DNA from: Musa acuminata AAA Group
Lineage: Eukaryota; Streptophyta; Magnoliopsida; Zingiberales; Musaceae
Direction of reading: 5' to 3'
Assembly: GCF_036884655.1 (NCBI RefSeq)
Contig: NC_088342.1
Coordinates: 11,278,001 to 11,342,000, forward strand
Length of the DNA stretch: 64,000 nucleotides
In this document: one piece after another, positions 22,860 through 36,064 of the stretch
How positions within the stretch are numbered: position 1 is the first letter of the stretch
Layout of the letters: each line of letters starts with the position of its first letter
The notes under the pieces: generated by a model
Told to the model about the DNA's origin: nothing
Seen by the model: only the letters and a program-made list of their open reading frames with translations
Databases searched by the model: none
Made by a program: the position numbers and the translations under genes

Positions 22860-25240
22860 TTTATCTTTATTTTGTTGATTATCAAAATTATCAAATTTTG
22901 ATTACCATAATCCAAAGATAATATTCCTTTTCAATATCTAAAATCTTTTTTACAACCTTAAAGTAAGATTATTTGATATTTGATTAGAAACTACCACAAA
23001 CACCTATAAGGAACATAATATATGATATTAATAAGATATACTAAACATTTTATCACACCTCTATAGATGTTTTGATCCTTATCATCATTGTCAATATCTA
23101 ATTTTATGGATTTACATATTGGTATATTAATAATCTTAGATTTTTATGTTAAATCTTTTAAGTAGGTTTTGAGTGTAATTAGTTTGATTGAAAAAAAGTT
23201 TATCTTTAAATTATTTAATTTATAAGTCTAACCAAAATATTAGTTGGCTCATTTTAAATTCTTAGTGCATACTCTTGATATATGATTCATATAAAGTTTC
23301 ATTAGTAAAAAAAAATCATCAATATAAATTTAAACAATAAAAATATTAATAAATAATATGGTATCGATATTACTTTTTTTAAAACTATTTTGATTTAAAA
23401 TGAAACTAAATCTCTGGTACCAAATATTATAAGCTTATTTTAACTTGTAAAAGAGTTTAAATAGTTTATAAAAATGATTTGATAAAGATGATTTTAAAAT
23501 ATAAGTGGTTGCTCGACATAAGCTTCTTCCGAAATAAACTTATTAAGAAAAATACTTTTGACATCCATTTGAAAAAGTTTAAAATTTTTAAAATAAGTAT
23601 AGGCAAAAAATATTCTTCATAATCTATACATTCTTCTTGATTTAAACTTTTGGCCACTAATCTAGCCTTATTTAAAACTAGTTTATCTTATTTATTTCTA
23701 AAGACTTATTTAGTATCAATTAGATTAGGAATAAGCATTTAAACTTTATTTTTTTTCAAATTGATAAAATTTTTCATATATTACTAAACCTCATGAGTCA
23801 TCTTTAAGGTATCATTAATGCATTTGATCTCAATTTAATATTAAAAAATAATATTTTATAAATATTTCTTTTAAAAAAATGAGTTTGAATATCTTTTAGT
23901 ATTTTCCCAATAATTAGCTTCTTAGAATGTGAATCTATATACTTTTATTCATTGGCTTTAGAAGCAAATATATCTAAATTACTTTAGAGAGTAAAATCAT
24001 CATTTAAATTTATTTTTTCAAGTTTAAATGATTATCATAAAAAATAACTTAGATAGATTATTCAATAACTAAAATCTTTTATTGAAAACTCTATAGGCTT
24101 TAGAAATAGAAGAGTAAAAAAAATACTTTGATCAGATTTAGCATTAAATTTTTCTAAGACATCCTTGTTATTCAAAATAAAATATTTATAATCAAAAAAT
24201 TTGAAATATAAATTATTATGTCTTTTATTATTCCATAACTCATAAGGAGTTAAGATAAACATGACTTTATAAGGACTCTATTCATAACATAGTAAGTTAT
24301 GTTAATAATTTCGGTCCAAAAATATTTAAGTAAACTATGTTCCTTAGGCATAGTCCTAGTCATTTCTTATAAGCTCTTATTTTTTTCTCTCAGCAACTTA
24401 ATTTTAATGTTAATTTGTTTGAATAAAGAAGTTATAGTTATACCCATTTAAATAACAAAACTCTTAAAAATAATAATTTTTAAATTCATCATCGTAATCA
24501 CTATGAATAGATAAATCATAAAATATTTTTTATTTTAGACTTATTTATAAAACTTAATAAAATACTTAATACAATCATTTTTATGCATCGAGTATGTCCA
24601 AGTATATCTACTATAGTCATCAACAATTCCAAATACATATTTACTATCTCCTAGACTTAATATCAATAGGTCCAAATAAGTCATCAACAATTCCAATTAA
24701 TTGTAGTATTACAGATGTAATTGGTTTTTAGGTTTAAAATTACTCTTTATATATTTTCCTAATTGACATGCATCATAAAACTTATCTTTAACAAATTTGA
24801 TTCTAGGCATTTCCTTTACAAATTCTTATTCTAATTTAAGAAATAAATTTATACTAATATGTCATAGTCTTCTATGTTAAAGTTATATATATTCAAGGCT
24901 AAAAAGCAAGTTGCATCATAAAATTCATCAAGATTAATACTATAAATATTATCATTTATTAAAGTAATCAAAGAACTATTCTTAGTAGGTATGCCTATGA
25001 TGTAAGTACAAGATTCGAATTTAATTTTATATTCTTTATCATAAAGTTGACTAATGCTTATTAAGTTATATTTCAAATCATCTACCAAAAGCACATCTTC
25101 AATCAAAATACTTGACTTGTTATCAATATTTTCAATGTCAATGATTTTCTTTTATATAATATATCATCTATTTTAAATAGTGGACTCTGAGAAGTTTGTA
25201 AGATCTTTGATCATATCTATTATCAAGATATCTTCTTTTA
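22860..25240 (-). pseudogene. Copia pol remnant: protease end, integrase, RT
   Basis: In minus-strand order: IEDVLLVDDLKYNLISISQL (25106-24849), the segment between protease and integrase. Then KYFWTEIINITYYVMNRVL (about 24330-24270) and TPYELWNNKR to YFILNNKDVLEKFNAKSD (24262-24062), the C-terminal half of integrase. Then LVAKSLNQEECIDYEEYFLP (23657-23600), the RT entry block, and MDVKSIFLNKFISEEAYVEQP-like sequence with the Asp of the DVK motif retained (about 23565-23500). Frameshifts and stops throughout. Confidence 0.8.
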
Positions 25241-25299
25241 TTCCTAGCTCTTATTTAAAGATATACTTATTAGAAATAGATGGTTGATTTAGGTACCCA

Positions 25300-26335
25300 T
25301 TTAACTTTAAGTCATTCATGATTAGATCTATCTTTTTTATCTTTTAGCCTTAAATTACTTATAGTTCATTTAGGAACCTATACTAATTTAAAATAACTTT
25401 TTCTAAAAGAGCATAAGTAAGCATAATGATCAAACTTACCACAAAAGTTATATTTAATTCTATAGGGTGTATAAGTATACAATGTAGGTTATTTTATAAA
25501 TTTGGTTAGCTTATGGTATATACTATTACTTATGAAGCTAATACCTTCTTTTCTAAATATATAATCTTATTTAATAAGAATCACATCAAGTGAATTATTT
25601 CAACTTTAAATTTTCCTGAAGTTTGTCATAGAAATATGTTTTCCTTTTTAAGAGATTCTATTATATTATTACTATTAATTAATTTTCTTATTGATTTTTG
25701 AAATAATTCTTTTAAGTTTAAGATTATATGAATTTAAAATTTCACATTTAGTGTAAAGAGTATAAGATATTGATGTATATTTGTCATGTATGTTTTTAAT
25801 ATATCGAACTTATTAGTAAGCAATGCATGATTTTTTTTAGTGATTTAGTTAATTATATTTCTTATCATTCTTTTTATATTCATTATAGAATTTATTGAAT
25901 ACTTCAAGTAATTTTTGATAAAAGGTTTTGGAAAAGTCAAATACCTCATTATTGAAAGCAATTAAGACATAATTTATCACTTATTGGGATGATGACTTCT
26001 TTAATTATGGGCCTTCATTTTTGAATTGTTCTTGCTTTTTATAGCATATAATTGTATTTTTTTTTTAGCTCATTTTGTTTCTATATTCTCTTCTTGCTTG
26101 ATTTGTTTTATTTTTCCTCATTTTTTTAAATTTTTTTTTAAAGAAGTGTCATGTCTTCATTATCATCACATGACATTTTGCTTAAGTAATCTTAAGAATA
26201 ACATTCTTCTTTTTTTAATTGATTTTTCTTTTCTTTATCATGAGTTTTGCATCTTCATTTCATAGGTTATTAAAGATTCTATAATTTTTCAAAAAGAAGG
26301 TTATTCAAATCTTTTACTTTCTGGATTGTCGTTAC
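25300..26335 (-). pseudogene. Copia gag, 3' part, of the split Sirevirus
   Basis: On the minus strand it begins at the insertion boundary with a TTIQKVKDLNN-like block and LITYEM. It continues to a second knuckle, NFCGKFDHYAYLC (about 25465-25425), in which the first Cys is replaced by Tyr. Confidence 0.65.
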
Positions 26336-27653
26336 TATTAGGACCATTTTGGCATTAAGAGGGGGGGGGAGTGGGGGGGGGGGGGGGCGGGGGGCGAGGG
26401 GGAGGGGGTTGGGGGTGTTTGGTGAATTAGTGTTTAAAAGATGTTTAACTTGAAAGCGTTTCTAAGAGTAGTGAGCAAGTAAATCAGTTTGTAATAAGAA
26501 TAAAAAGTATAAAATAAACACAAACCGATTTTATAATGGTTCGATCATTCCAACCTACATCCATACCTGATTTCTCTTCACTCGAGGCCATTGACTTTCA
26601 CTACCGATCTACTTTCAATGAGTGAAGATCAACTACTCTTACAACTCCTTTTCCTTTTTACAAGCTTAGAAGATAACATTTACAACCTCTCTTTTAGACC
26701 TCACTCCTCCTTTAGAAAACTTCTAACCCTAGGAGGAAGAGACTCTATAACTTAAAAGAGTTTCCAACTTTTTTCTCAAGTATTCTTTCCTCTTTTCTAC
26801 TAAATGTCTTATTTATCCAAATAGGAATAGCTGGGGTATTTATAGACCCCAAATAACTTTAAAAATGAAGCCAAAAAGGTTACATCCCAAGTTTCCCGGG
26901 TCCTGGTGGTACCACTACCTGTGTTGGGTGGTACTACCTCCTATAGGCTAGCATTGGGTGGTACCACTATTTACTCTGACGATAACACCACTTGACATAG
27001 TTTGGAAGACTATATCTAAGCGGTACCACCGCCTAACACTAGTGGTATTATTGCCTAACATCGTTTGAAAAATTGTGTTTGGGTGGTATCACCGCCTATT
27101 CCGACGGTACAACCGCTTGACCCTACTTTTGGGTCACTGAATATGCTTCCCAATGGGCTCAACTCAGCCCCAACTCAAGCCTAATGAGCCCCTAATTAAA
27201 TTGATATGGTTACATCCGAAACTAACTCAATTAGCCCTCTAAGCTACTTCGATCTAAACAAATGATTACAAGCATGAATCTTATGTTGTCCGGCATATCA
27301 TTGGTTCATCTGATGCTTCATCCGAATCTTCAACGTATCATCCTCTCTTTTGGTGTATTGTACAATCCTTTAGCATGTTAACTCTCGCAGCATCCGATCT
27401 TAGTGCAATGTTTGATTCTTCTAACCCGATGCTTGAACTTACGACATGAAGTCCTTATATCAATACATCAATCGATCCTCCAACCTAACATCCAATATTC
27501 TAACATGTTCTATTTCGGTCTAACGTCCGATTCTCCTACTTTAATCGATTTATCTTTCCATGATCGAAGATAGTCATGCGTCACTTTTCTCAAAATGCAT
27601 ATTAGATCGTAAACTCATTAATTGATTTCATCATCAAAATCTGAGATTCAATA
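26336..27653 (-). repeat. 3' LTR of the nested Sirevirus
   Basis: 1,318 bp. On + it starts TATTAGGACC and ends GAGATTCAATA. Contains GGTACC-type repeats at 26905-27130 and an extreme G-tract near its left end. Confidence 0.8.
26360..26416. repeat. Poly-G tract in the LTR
   Basis: 57 bases that are almost all G, broken by single A, T or C. They occupy the position of the shorter C-tract found near the 3' end of the other Sirevirus LTRs. G-quadruplex formation is plausible; sequencing or assembly error is also plausible in such a tract. Confidence 0.8.
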
Positions 27654-29160
27654 ATCTACTTTTTTTTTATGATGATAACTAATTGATGACGGAGTTTCAA
27701 CTAAACTCCTCCTATTAATATGTCATATTGAAAGAAAGTTTGAATACAAAAAATTATGATATTTTATCATTGCATGCATCATTATCATAAGTTAAAGTAT
27801 TACATGCATAATACTAAATCATCATATATATTTTTAAAATATAAAATTATATCACACCATAATCATCATCATAACTTCTCCTCCATTGTCATTAACAAAA
27901 AGGAGAAAAGTACAACTAACAATATTTTTGAAATATGTAAGCTAGTAAGTTAGCATGTTTTACTTCATTTTTGAACATACAAACTAGTAAGTTTTTAAAT
28001 TTTTAGATATAAAAGTTAGCAAAATTTTTGCTTCTCCTAAGATATACAAGATAGCAATTTTTGTTTCTTGATATGTTCAAGATAATATGTTTTTGCTTCT
28101 TCTTAAAATGTGCAAGCTAGTAATTTTTACTTCTCTATTGAAATGAGCAAGCTATCGAGTTTTATCTCTTTTTGAAATGTGTAAGTTAGTAATCTTTGCT
28201 TCTCTTTTGAGATAAGCAAGCTAGCAAGTTTTACATTTATGCAAGCTAGTAATTTAGCAAGTTTTATATCATTTTAGAACATGTAAGCTAGCAAATTTTA
28301 CATCACATGCAAGCTAGTAAATTTTACATCAATTTAGAACATGCAAACTAGCAATTTTACTTTTCTTTACGATGTGTAAGCTAGCATATTTTTCTCATAG
28401 GTAAGTTAGCAAGTTTTCTTCTCTTTGAAATGTTCAAGTTAGCAATACTTTCTCCCCCTTTGCTATTATAAAAAAGATGGGAAGAATACAATGTTGTAAT
28501 TCTTCTCCCTTTACATCAATTTTTAAATCATCACATGAATGATATCAAGAAAAATTAATTTAATATTAAGATATATACTTCATGAATACCATGGAGTATT
28601 ATGAAAATCATGACATAAAAGATATTAGTATCAAATCGTGAATACCAAAAGACATGATTTATTTTGATAAATCTCCTAAAAAAACTTAGAAAATCAAATA
28701 GTAAAAATCTTCAAAAGAAATTTTAAGTCATGACTTCCGAGAAATCAAGAGAAAAATTATGATTTATTTGGATAAATATTCTCTTTAATAAAATATAAGA
28801 ATCATACGAGAATAAAGATTAAGAGATCTTGATTCATATAAATAAAATCTCAAGTTATAATTCTGAGAATTCAAGATCATGATCATCAAATCATCAAAAT
28901 TATTTTCATTGTTCAAGAGATTCATAAAAAATAATATAAATAAATTCATTAATCTCTTTTTAAATGATTTGATAAGCTTTTAAGGGTAGAGATATTTTCA
29001 AGAAAAAATGCATTCCTTTTTTTTGTTTTAATTCATGTGATTAATTTCATGTCCTTTTTATTTTATGCTAAATCCATGCATCATGTTTAAAACTGAAAAA
29101 CAAGATTTATCACAAAAATTATCAAGAATTTATTGCCAATAATTTTAATTTCAATATTTT
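27654..29160 (-). repeat. Sirevirus 3' non-coding region with two repeat types
   Basis: From 27930 to 28450 the + strand carries many variants of GCAAGCTAGCAAGTTTT every 30-50 bp. From about 28560 to 28980 come diverged copies of a unit containing CATGATTTATTTTGATAAATC and a GAATACC block. Polypurine-type tracts (seen as CTCCCCCTTT on +) lie at 28449-28461. Confidence 0.6.
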
Positions 29161-29209
29161 TTCCTTTATTACTGTTGTTTCGGCTAGTGAGATTTGTGAA
29201 GTGTTATGA

Positions 29210-30840
29210 ATCTTCAGTCATATGTCATGAGAATCCACTATCAAAATTTTAACATTTTCTCCTAGCTTTCAATTGTAGAGATGTCTACAAGAAAGGTGAG
29301 TTTGCTCTAGGTGTCCATTTAACTTTGTGTCCATCATAGTTAGATCTACCTATCTTGTCTTTTGCATAATGTTATTTATGGTTCCTTTAGGAACCCAAAC
29401 TAATTTATGTGAGCCATAATTTTTTAATAGACATGTATATGCAAAATGATCATATCTATAATAAAAATTACACTTAACCTTAGGGGTAATATGCAATGTA
29501 GGTCCTTTAACAAATAAAGTCAATTTTTGTTGAGCGTTGCGACTTACAAATCTGATTCCTATTTTTCTGTATACATGATCTTTGCTAGTAAGGATCATGT
29601 CTAATGATTTGCTACCAATTTTAAAATTTTATAATATTTATTGTAATAGTAAAATTTTCTTTTTGTATAAATCTAATTCTTCACATTTAATGTAAAAAGT
29701 TAACATGCAATTGTCATGTTCATTTTATAATTTTTTAAATTTACTAGAGAGAGAAGCATGATCCTTTTTTACCTATTTATAATTTTTATCAACTAATTTA
29801 AATTTATCAAATAAATCATGAAAAGCATCAAATAATTCATTATAAAGTAAAGGGATTTTGGTTGAGTCATTTACCTCATCGTCGAGAGTCATCAAAGCGT
29901 AGTTCGCCACTTCATCTTCATCGGTTTGCTTCTCATCTTCGGATGCACTTGATTCATCCCAAGTTGCTTTGAGTGCTTTCTTCTTCTTTAGTTTTATACA
30001 CTCATCTTTGGAGTGCTCTGATTTCTTGCATTCATAGCTAGTGGCTGCGTTCTTTTTTAGTTCATTTTTATATTTTTATTTTAATTTAGTCTTATTCTTG
30101 TTCATGAACTTTTTGAATTTTTTTATGAGAAGTTCTATGTCATCTTCACTTGAGCTCTCGCTCGAGTGGTCTTTTTTGATTCTAAGTGCAATAACATTCC
30201 TATTCTTTGGAAGGTTATCCACATATTCATTATATGTCAAATAAGTCATTTCATATGTCATCAATGAACCGATGAGTTCTTCTAGTGAAAAATTATTTAA
30301 GTCCTTTGCATCTTCTATTGCAGTTACTTTCGAATCTCAACTCTTTGGAATGGATCTTAGAATCTTGTTTACAAGTTCAAGATTAAAAAAACATTTACCA
30401 AAATCTTTCAAACCATTAATGACATTCATAAAACGAGTGTGTATATCTCTAATGGTTTCATTTGGCTTTATTCGAAATGGTTTAAAACTATGCATCAAAA
30501 GATTAATTTTAGACTATTTAACTCTACTTGTGCCTTCATGTATGATTTTGAGTATGTGCTAAATATCATGTACAGTCTAAGTATTTATAGCTTTAGCATT
30601 TAACGAAAATATTTTTTTCTCAAAATCACTCCATTCATTCATAGGTTTAAAGAGTGTTTGAAAACTATATTTGACTATATTCCATAAATTGAACTTCATA
30701 TAAAGCAAGAAAATTCTCATATGTATTTTTTAAAATGTATAGTCTGTCTCATTGAATATAGGATGGCGAGTGATAGAGTGACCCTTTAGATTACCAACAA
30801 AAGTCATTTAAACTCTCTTAGGTGTTAAACCAACTAAGAG
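29210..30840 (-). pseudogene. Sirevirus gag and protease start
   Basis: Minus-strand frames include MMTYEMTYLTYNEYVDNLPK (30264) and an acidic SSESSSEDD stretch. At 29598-29350 is a block with GIRFVSRNAQQ and CNFYYRYDHFAYTC, a decayed second knuckle. It ends in a broken protease start. Interrupted by stops. Confidence 0.75.
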
Positions 30841-30861
30841 TAATGTAGCTCTGATACCAAT

Positions 30862-32062
30862 TATTAGGATCGTTTCGATACTAAGAGGGGGGAACGAATC
30901 AGTGCTGATGTAAAATTACGTCGATTCAGAAAACTTCATTCGATAAAAGCCCATATCAGAAAAATGTTTAACTTGAAAGTATTCGTAAGTGTAGCGAGCA
31001 AGTAAATCAATTTGTAATAAGAATGAAAAGCATAAAATAAATACAAATTGATTTTATAGTGGTTCGGTCATCTCAACCTATGTCAACTCTCGATTCATCT
31101 TCACTTAAGGCCACCGACTTTCACTACCAATCTTCTTTCAATGAATGAAGATCAACTACCCTAATAACTCTTTCTTCTTTTGATAGGCTCGGGAGAGAAT
31201 ATTTATAATCTCTCTTTTAGACCTCACTCATCCCTTAGGAAACTTCTAACTCTAGGAAGAAGAGACTTTATAACTTAAGAGAGTTTTCAACTTTTTTCTT
31301 AAGTATTCTTTCCCCCTTTCTACTCAATTTTTTGCTTATTCAAGCAGAAATAGCTGAGGTATTTATAGACCCCAAATGACTTCAAAAATGGAGTAAAAAA
31401 AGGTCTCATCTTGAAATTTTTAGGTCCTAGTGGTACCACCACTCAGTCTAGCGGTACCATCACCTGACACTAGCGGTATCATTGCTTGACACAATCTGGG
31501 AGAGTATGTCTGGGTGGTTCCACCACCTATTCTAGTAGTACCACCGCCTAACCCTACTTTTAAGTCACTAAATAGGTCTCTCAATAGGCCCAACTCAGCC
31601 CCAATGGGCTCTTAATTGAGTTAGCATGGTTACACCCGAAACCAACTCAATTAGCCCTCTAAACTACTTCGATCTAGACAAATGATTATAAGCATAAATT
31701 CTATGTTATCCGACATGTCATTGGATCATCCGACAATTCATTTGAACCTTCGACGTATCATTCTCTCTTTCAGCGTATTGCCCGATCCTTTGGCATGTTG
31801 ACTCCCGCAACATTCGATCTTGGCACATGTCTGATTCTTCTAGCCCAATGCCTAAACTTACGACAAAATGTCCTGTCAATATGTCGACTGATCCTCCAGC
31901 CCAACAGCCAACCTTCTAACATGTTCCACTCCGACCCAATATTTGATTCTCTTACTTTAATTGATTTTTCTTTCCATGATAGTCTTGCATCACTTTTCTC
32001 AAAATAAATATTAGATCGTAAACTCATCAATTGATTTCATCATCAAAATCTGAGTTTTAACA
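30862..32062 (-). repeat. 5' LTR of the nested Sirevirus
   Basis: 1,201 bp, on + from TATTAGGATCG to GAGTTTTAACA. GGTACC-type repeats at 31430-31560; the G-tract here is only six bases (30886-30891). Confidence 0.8.
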
Positions 32063-32630
32063 ATTACCTCTATATCCCAACTCTTGAGAAGAAACCTTAA
32101 AATCTTACTCACCAATTCAAGATTAGTATAATTTTTATCAAGTGCTTTTAATCTATTAATAATATCTGTAAAGCGAGTATATATATCACCAATGAACTCG
32201 TTTGGTTTTATTTTAAATAACTCCTAACTATGAATAAGAAGATTAATTTTAATTTTTATTTTATTTTATTAGTTCCTATATGTGTGACTTCAAGGATATG
32301 TCATATATCATATTTAGTGTCATAAGTAAAAATTAATTAAATTTAATTTTATCTAAAGTACAAAATAAAATATTTATAGCTTTAGCATAAAAAAAATATT
32401 CTCTTTTTAAAATTATCCTATTCATCCATTGGTTTAGTTGAATTTTAAAAATTAAACTTGACAATATTCTATAAATCACAATCCATATAAACTAAGAAAA
32501 TTCTTATTCTAATTTTTAATAATTATAGTTCATCCTATTGAACATAGAAGAATATGTGATAAAATAATCCTCTTAATTATTTGAGAAAGTTATTAAATCT
32601 CTCTTACGTATTAATTCAATTGAGATAACT
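32063..32630 (-). pseudogene. Copia gag, 5' part, of the split Sirevirus
   Basis: The minus strand reads a decayed gag core (FGDIYTRFTDIINR-like, then ILRFLLKSWDIE) ending exactly where the nested element begins. Together with 26335-25300 it makes one gag order. Confidence 0.65.
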
Positions 32631-32646
32631 ATGTTCTAAAACTAAT

Positions 32647-33915
32647 TGTTTGGATCTTAATGACACTAAGAGAAGGAGGGAGTGAATTAGTGTTATATTA
32701 AATTTTAATTGACTTTAAAATTTAATTAAGAAAAATATATATCAAAAATATAATTAACCAAATATTGAGTCTGAGTAAAAGCTTCAAATAAAGTGAATAA
32801 TAATAAGTAATCATAAATAAAAAGGTCACATGGAAGAGAAAAAATATAAATTAATTTATAATAGTTCAGTCTTTCTAACCTATATCACTCATGATTCCTC
32901 TTCCCTTGAGGTTATCAGTTTTTACTAACGATCTTACTTCTAATAGGTGAAGATCAAAAACTCTTTATAACTTTTTTTTAAAAGTTAAAAGAGAACCTTT
33001 ATACTTACTAACCTCTCACTTTCTATCATTTAGTATTATAACTAAACTCAAAAGGGAGAAAGAGACTCAAACAATACTCAAAGAAAGAGCTTCAATACTT
33101 CACAAACTAAGGAATGAATATTTCATCAATCAAGTTTGAGTGTGATATTTATAGCATCTAAAAGACTTTCAAAATAGAGTTAAAATTTAAATTCTCGATA
33201 TTTCGATATATGAGTGATAGTGTCATTAATTTTGAATAATACTACCACCATAATATTTGAAAAAGAGCTATAATACTAGACTCCTATGATTTTTCCATTA
33301 TAATTTTTAATACAAAGTCACAATATTAGACTCTCACGATGCTACCATTATAACTTTTTACACGAAGATGCAACATTGGACTTTGGTAGTATTACTACTT
33401 TAATTTTTGGCACGACACCATAAAACTTGACTTTTATGGTACCACCACTACCATGGGTAGTGTATTATTACTAACCTAGATAGTTTAGGTCATGTGTTTG
33501 GCATTCGAAGAACCAAAATTCAACCTAACTTTAAGCTCAATAGCTTTCATGATAAGTGAGCTTTATTTCAACCCAATACCGACTTAGATTGGTTTAAAAT
33601 TACCTTGACTACAACCTTAACTCATCGATCACTCATGTGACATATCTCCGAATCTCTTGACTTGTTGTCCACTCTTGTGACGTGTCATTTGATCTTTTGG
33701 CATTTTGTTTGAACCTCAAAAATATTGCCTTAGTCTTAGATATATCATCTAATCCTTCGTCATATCAATTTTCTCATGACATGATATCTGACCCTTTTAG
33801 TATGATGCCCAAAAGTCGGGCATGAAGTCCAATCTTCGACAATTAATCCTCTAATTTAATGTTCAATTCTTGCGTGATAATCTTCTAATACAATGTTTGA
33901 ATTCTTAGCTCAACA
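32647..33915 (-). repeat. 5' LTR of the split Sirevirus
   Basis: 1,269 bp, on + from TGTTTGGATC to TTAGCTCAACA. More diverged than the other Sirevirus LTRs; the GGTACC-type repeats (33220-33470) have mostly lost their core. Confidence 0.6.
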
Positions 33916-33918
33916 TTT

Positions 33919-34213
33919 TGATGTAAAATAGAAACAAAATTAAGAAATTACTACTAGAAAGGATTCTAGTAAACTAACCTTATAATAGAGGATAAGAGAA
34001 ATCAATTTCTTATCGTGGAGAAAACCTTTACAATACTTGAAGATATTACTTTTTGATGATTCTATAGGGTTAAATGAGGCTTTTATTTATATTAGTTAAA
34101 CTAACTAACTATATGAGATAATTAAAAGAAATATAAAAATTAACAATATAAATATAATGATAAGTGGCAACTTTAGGCTCTTTGAAAAGTCTTCTTGTAC
34201 TTATTCTGTATTA
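33919..34213 (-). repeat. 3' LTR of the minus-strand gypsy
   Basis: 295 bp; on the minus strand TAATACAG to TTTTACATCA. Aligns with the 5168-5484 LTR. Confidence 0.75.
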
Positions 34214-34279
34214 ATCCCCTCCACTTGAGAAAATACGTACTCTCAAATTTTTGTCTGAATATAATAAATTCTCATATAA

Positions 34280-34960
34280 AAAGTAGTCATATAAGTTAAT
34301 ATTGAAGGTCTTTAAGACTCCTCAAATCATATGGTAAATCAATCACATAGGCATTATTATTGATTTTCTTTAAGATCTTATAAGGATTATACTTGTTCGG
34401 CTTCAATTTGTTGTAAGTGCCTTTCGGAAATCTCTCTTTTTATAAGTACACCATAACCATATCTTCTTCCTTGAACTCTTTTTTTCTCCTACACTTATCA
34501 TATATTTCCTTATACCTAACATTAGTAGCTTCAAACTTCTTCACTTCAACTTGGGTTGATTGTACTTGCTCAGCCATGTTGTTAACTGCTACACTCATTC
34601 CAAGAGTGTTTGGCAGGTAAACTAAATCCAGAGTATGTTTTGGTTCTTTCTTGTAAATAATAAAGAATGGTGATACTCCAATAGAAGTATAAATTATGTT
34701 ATTAAAGGCAAATTCAGCTTATGCAAGTGTGAAATCTCATTGTCTTAGTTTGTTACTACAAATGTAATGAATCAAGTTTCCTATAGTTCTATTAATTGCC
34801 TCTGTCTAATCATTAGTTTGTGAGTGAGCTATGCTGCTAAACTTCAAACTTACGTTAAATATTTTTCATAAGGTCAGTAAAAAATAAGATAGAAATTTAA
34901 AATCTCTATCAGAAGTGATTGATTTTGGTACCCCATGTAGGTGCATAAATTATTAAAACT
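34280..34960 (-). pseudogene. Gypsy integrase remnant
   Basis: Minus-strand reading in order: SITSDRDFKFLSYF-like, then a HSQTND-like stretch (normally HPQTDGQTE), then TIGNLIHYI, EFAFNNIIYTSIGVSPFFI, and near the end [10 protein letters not shown]. These are the standard blocks of the plant gypsy integrase core and its C-terminus. Several stops. Confidence 0.75.
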
Positions 34961-35032
34961 CCTCTCTAAGTCCTCGATAATCCCAATACAAAATTCATGG
35001 AAAACTCTCCCAAATGATTTTAGAACTAGTAA

Positions 35033-35034
<2 letters not shown>

Positions 35035-35081
<47 letters not shown>
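35035..35081. repeat. (TA)n microsatellite
   Basis: 47 bases of alternating A and T inside the gypsy element, between integrase and RT. Confidence 0.9.
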
Positions 35082-35083
<2 letters not shown>

Positions 35084-35370
35084 TATTTTGTGATTAGCCT
35101 TTTGTAGTTTAATAAGTCAGACATTTTCTTATAAAATTACTAACATCCCTTTTTAATTGTGTCCAAACGTACTTCTCCTTGATGCTTAGTATTGTTTTGT
35201 CTCACCCAAAATGTTCATTGAGTCCTCGAATAATCATTTCTTATAAAGACATATTCGGAATATACATCTCATTTTCTTGTCTTGATTGTAGCCTTCTATT
35301 CGTCTCTAGGCCTTATGTGAATTTAATGATAATTACTATAGAGATAAATCTTTAAAAATATCTTAGAGCT

Positions 35371-35592
35371 TTATAGTTGATCTAACATATCTTTTAGTCT
35401 AAGTATGGGGAAGCGATACTTGATCTCGATTTTGTTGATGGCTCTAATATCTATGCGCATCATCCAGCTTCCATCTTTTTTGGGCATCAATAAAACTAGG
35501 ATAGCACACAAGCTTATACTTTCTAGAATATGTCTCTTCTGCATCAACTCTATTACCTTCTCCCTCAACATCTCTTTCTCTTTTAGGTTCAT
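35371..35592 (-). pseudogene. Gypsy reverse transcriptase fragment
   Basis: A 73-codon open frame on the minus strand contains [20 protein letters not shown] and [15 protein letters not shown], the VPKKDGxWRMCVDYRxLN and YPLPRIDDLLDQL blocks of Ty3/gypsy RT. The catalytic YxDD region is not in this frame. Confidence 0.85.
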
Positions 35593-35976
35593 CTAATAGT
35601 GAGGTAAATTTTGTAGACTTGCTCTTAGAACTAAATTAATTTAGGACTAAATATCTCTCATGGGTGAAAGTCTATCTGATAATTCTTCGAGGGTGATCTC
35701 TTTGAATTCTTCCAATATCAATCTTAGTTCATTTGGAATCTTTGCTTCAGATAGCTTTCTCTCTTTATAAGAAGAGCATAGCATACTCTCATTTATTTAG
35801 ATTGGCAATTAATTCTTGCACAAAGTTGAAAATGGATAAAAAACACTTTCCCTTAACTTTAGATGTGTTGGATTCATCTCTTTTTTTTTTTAGTAAGTAG
35901 AATGACAATCTTCTTCCCATTTCATTAGAATACATAGATATTATTTCTTCTAAAGTAGGTTACAATCACATCATAC

Positions 35977-36064
35977 TACCATGACCTTCTAAACAGTACA
36001 CGACACATATTCATATCAACTACCATGGCCTTCTAAACGGTACACGACACATATTCATATCAAC
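35977..36064. repeat. 44-bp tandem duplication
   Basis: Units 35977-36020 and 36021-36064 differ at two positions only. Both contain TACACGACACATATTCATAT. Confidence 0.9.

Larger units (their letters stand above)
26336..32062 (-). mobile_element. Sirevirus-type copia lacking pol
   Basis: Minus-strand element. 5' LTR 30862-32062, primer site at 30848-30861 (CTCTGATACCAAT on +), gag 30840-29260, then directly the non-coding 3' region (29160-27654) and 3' LTR 26336-27653. The code stops at the start of protease (FDSGFS then HMTED, normally DSGCSRHMTGD, at 29260-29210). Integrase, RT and RNase H are absent. The flanking 5-mers are GTTAC (26331-26335) and ATTAC (32063-32067), one mismatch, inside the gag of the host element. 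Confidence 0.8.
22860..33915 (-). mobile_element. Sirevirus-type copia, split and truncated
   Basis: The 5' LTR is 32647-33915, with a decayed primer site to its left. Part of gag is at 32630-32063, the rest of gag, protease, integrase and RT at 26335-22860. The two gag parts are separated by a complete second Sirevirus (26336-32062). The element is cut inside the RT/RNase H region near 22860, next to the hAT fragment, so the 3' LTR is missing. Heavily decayed. Confidence 0.75.
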
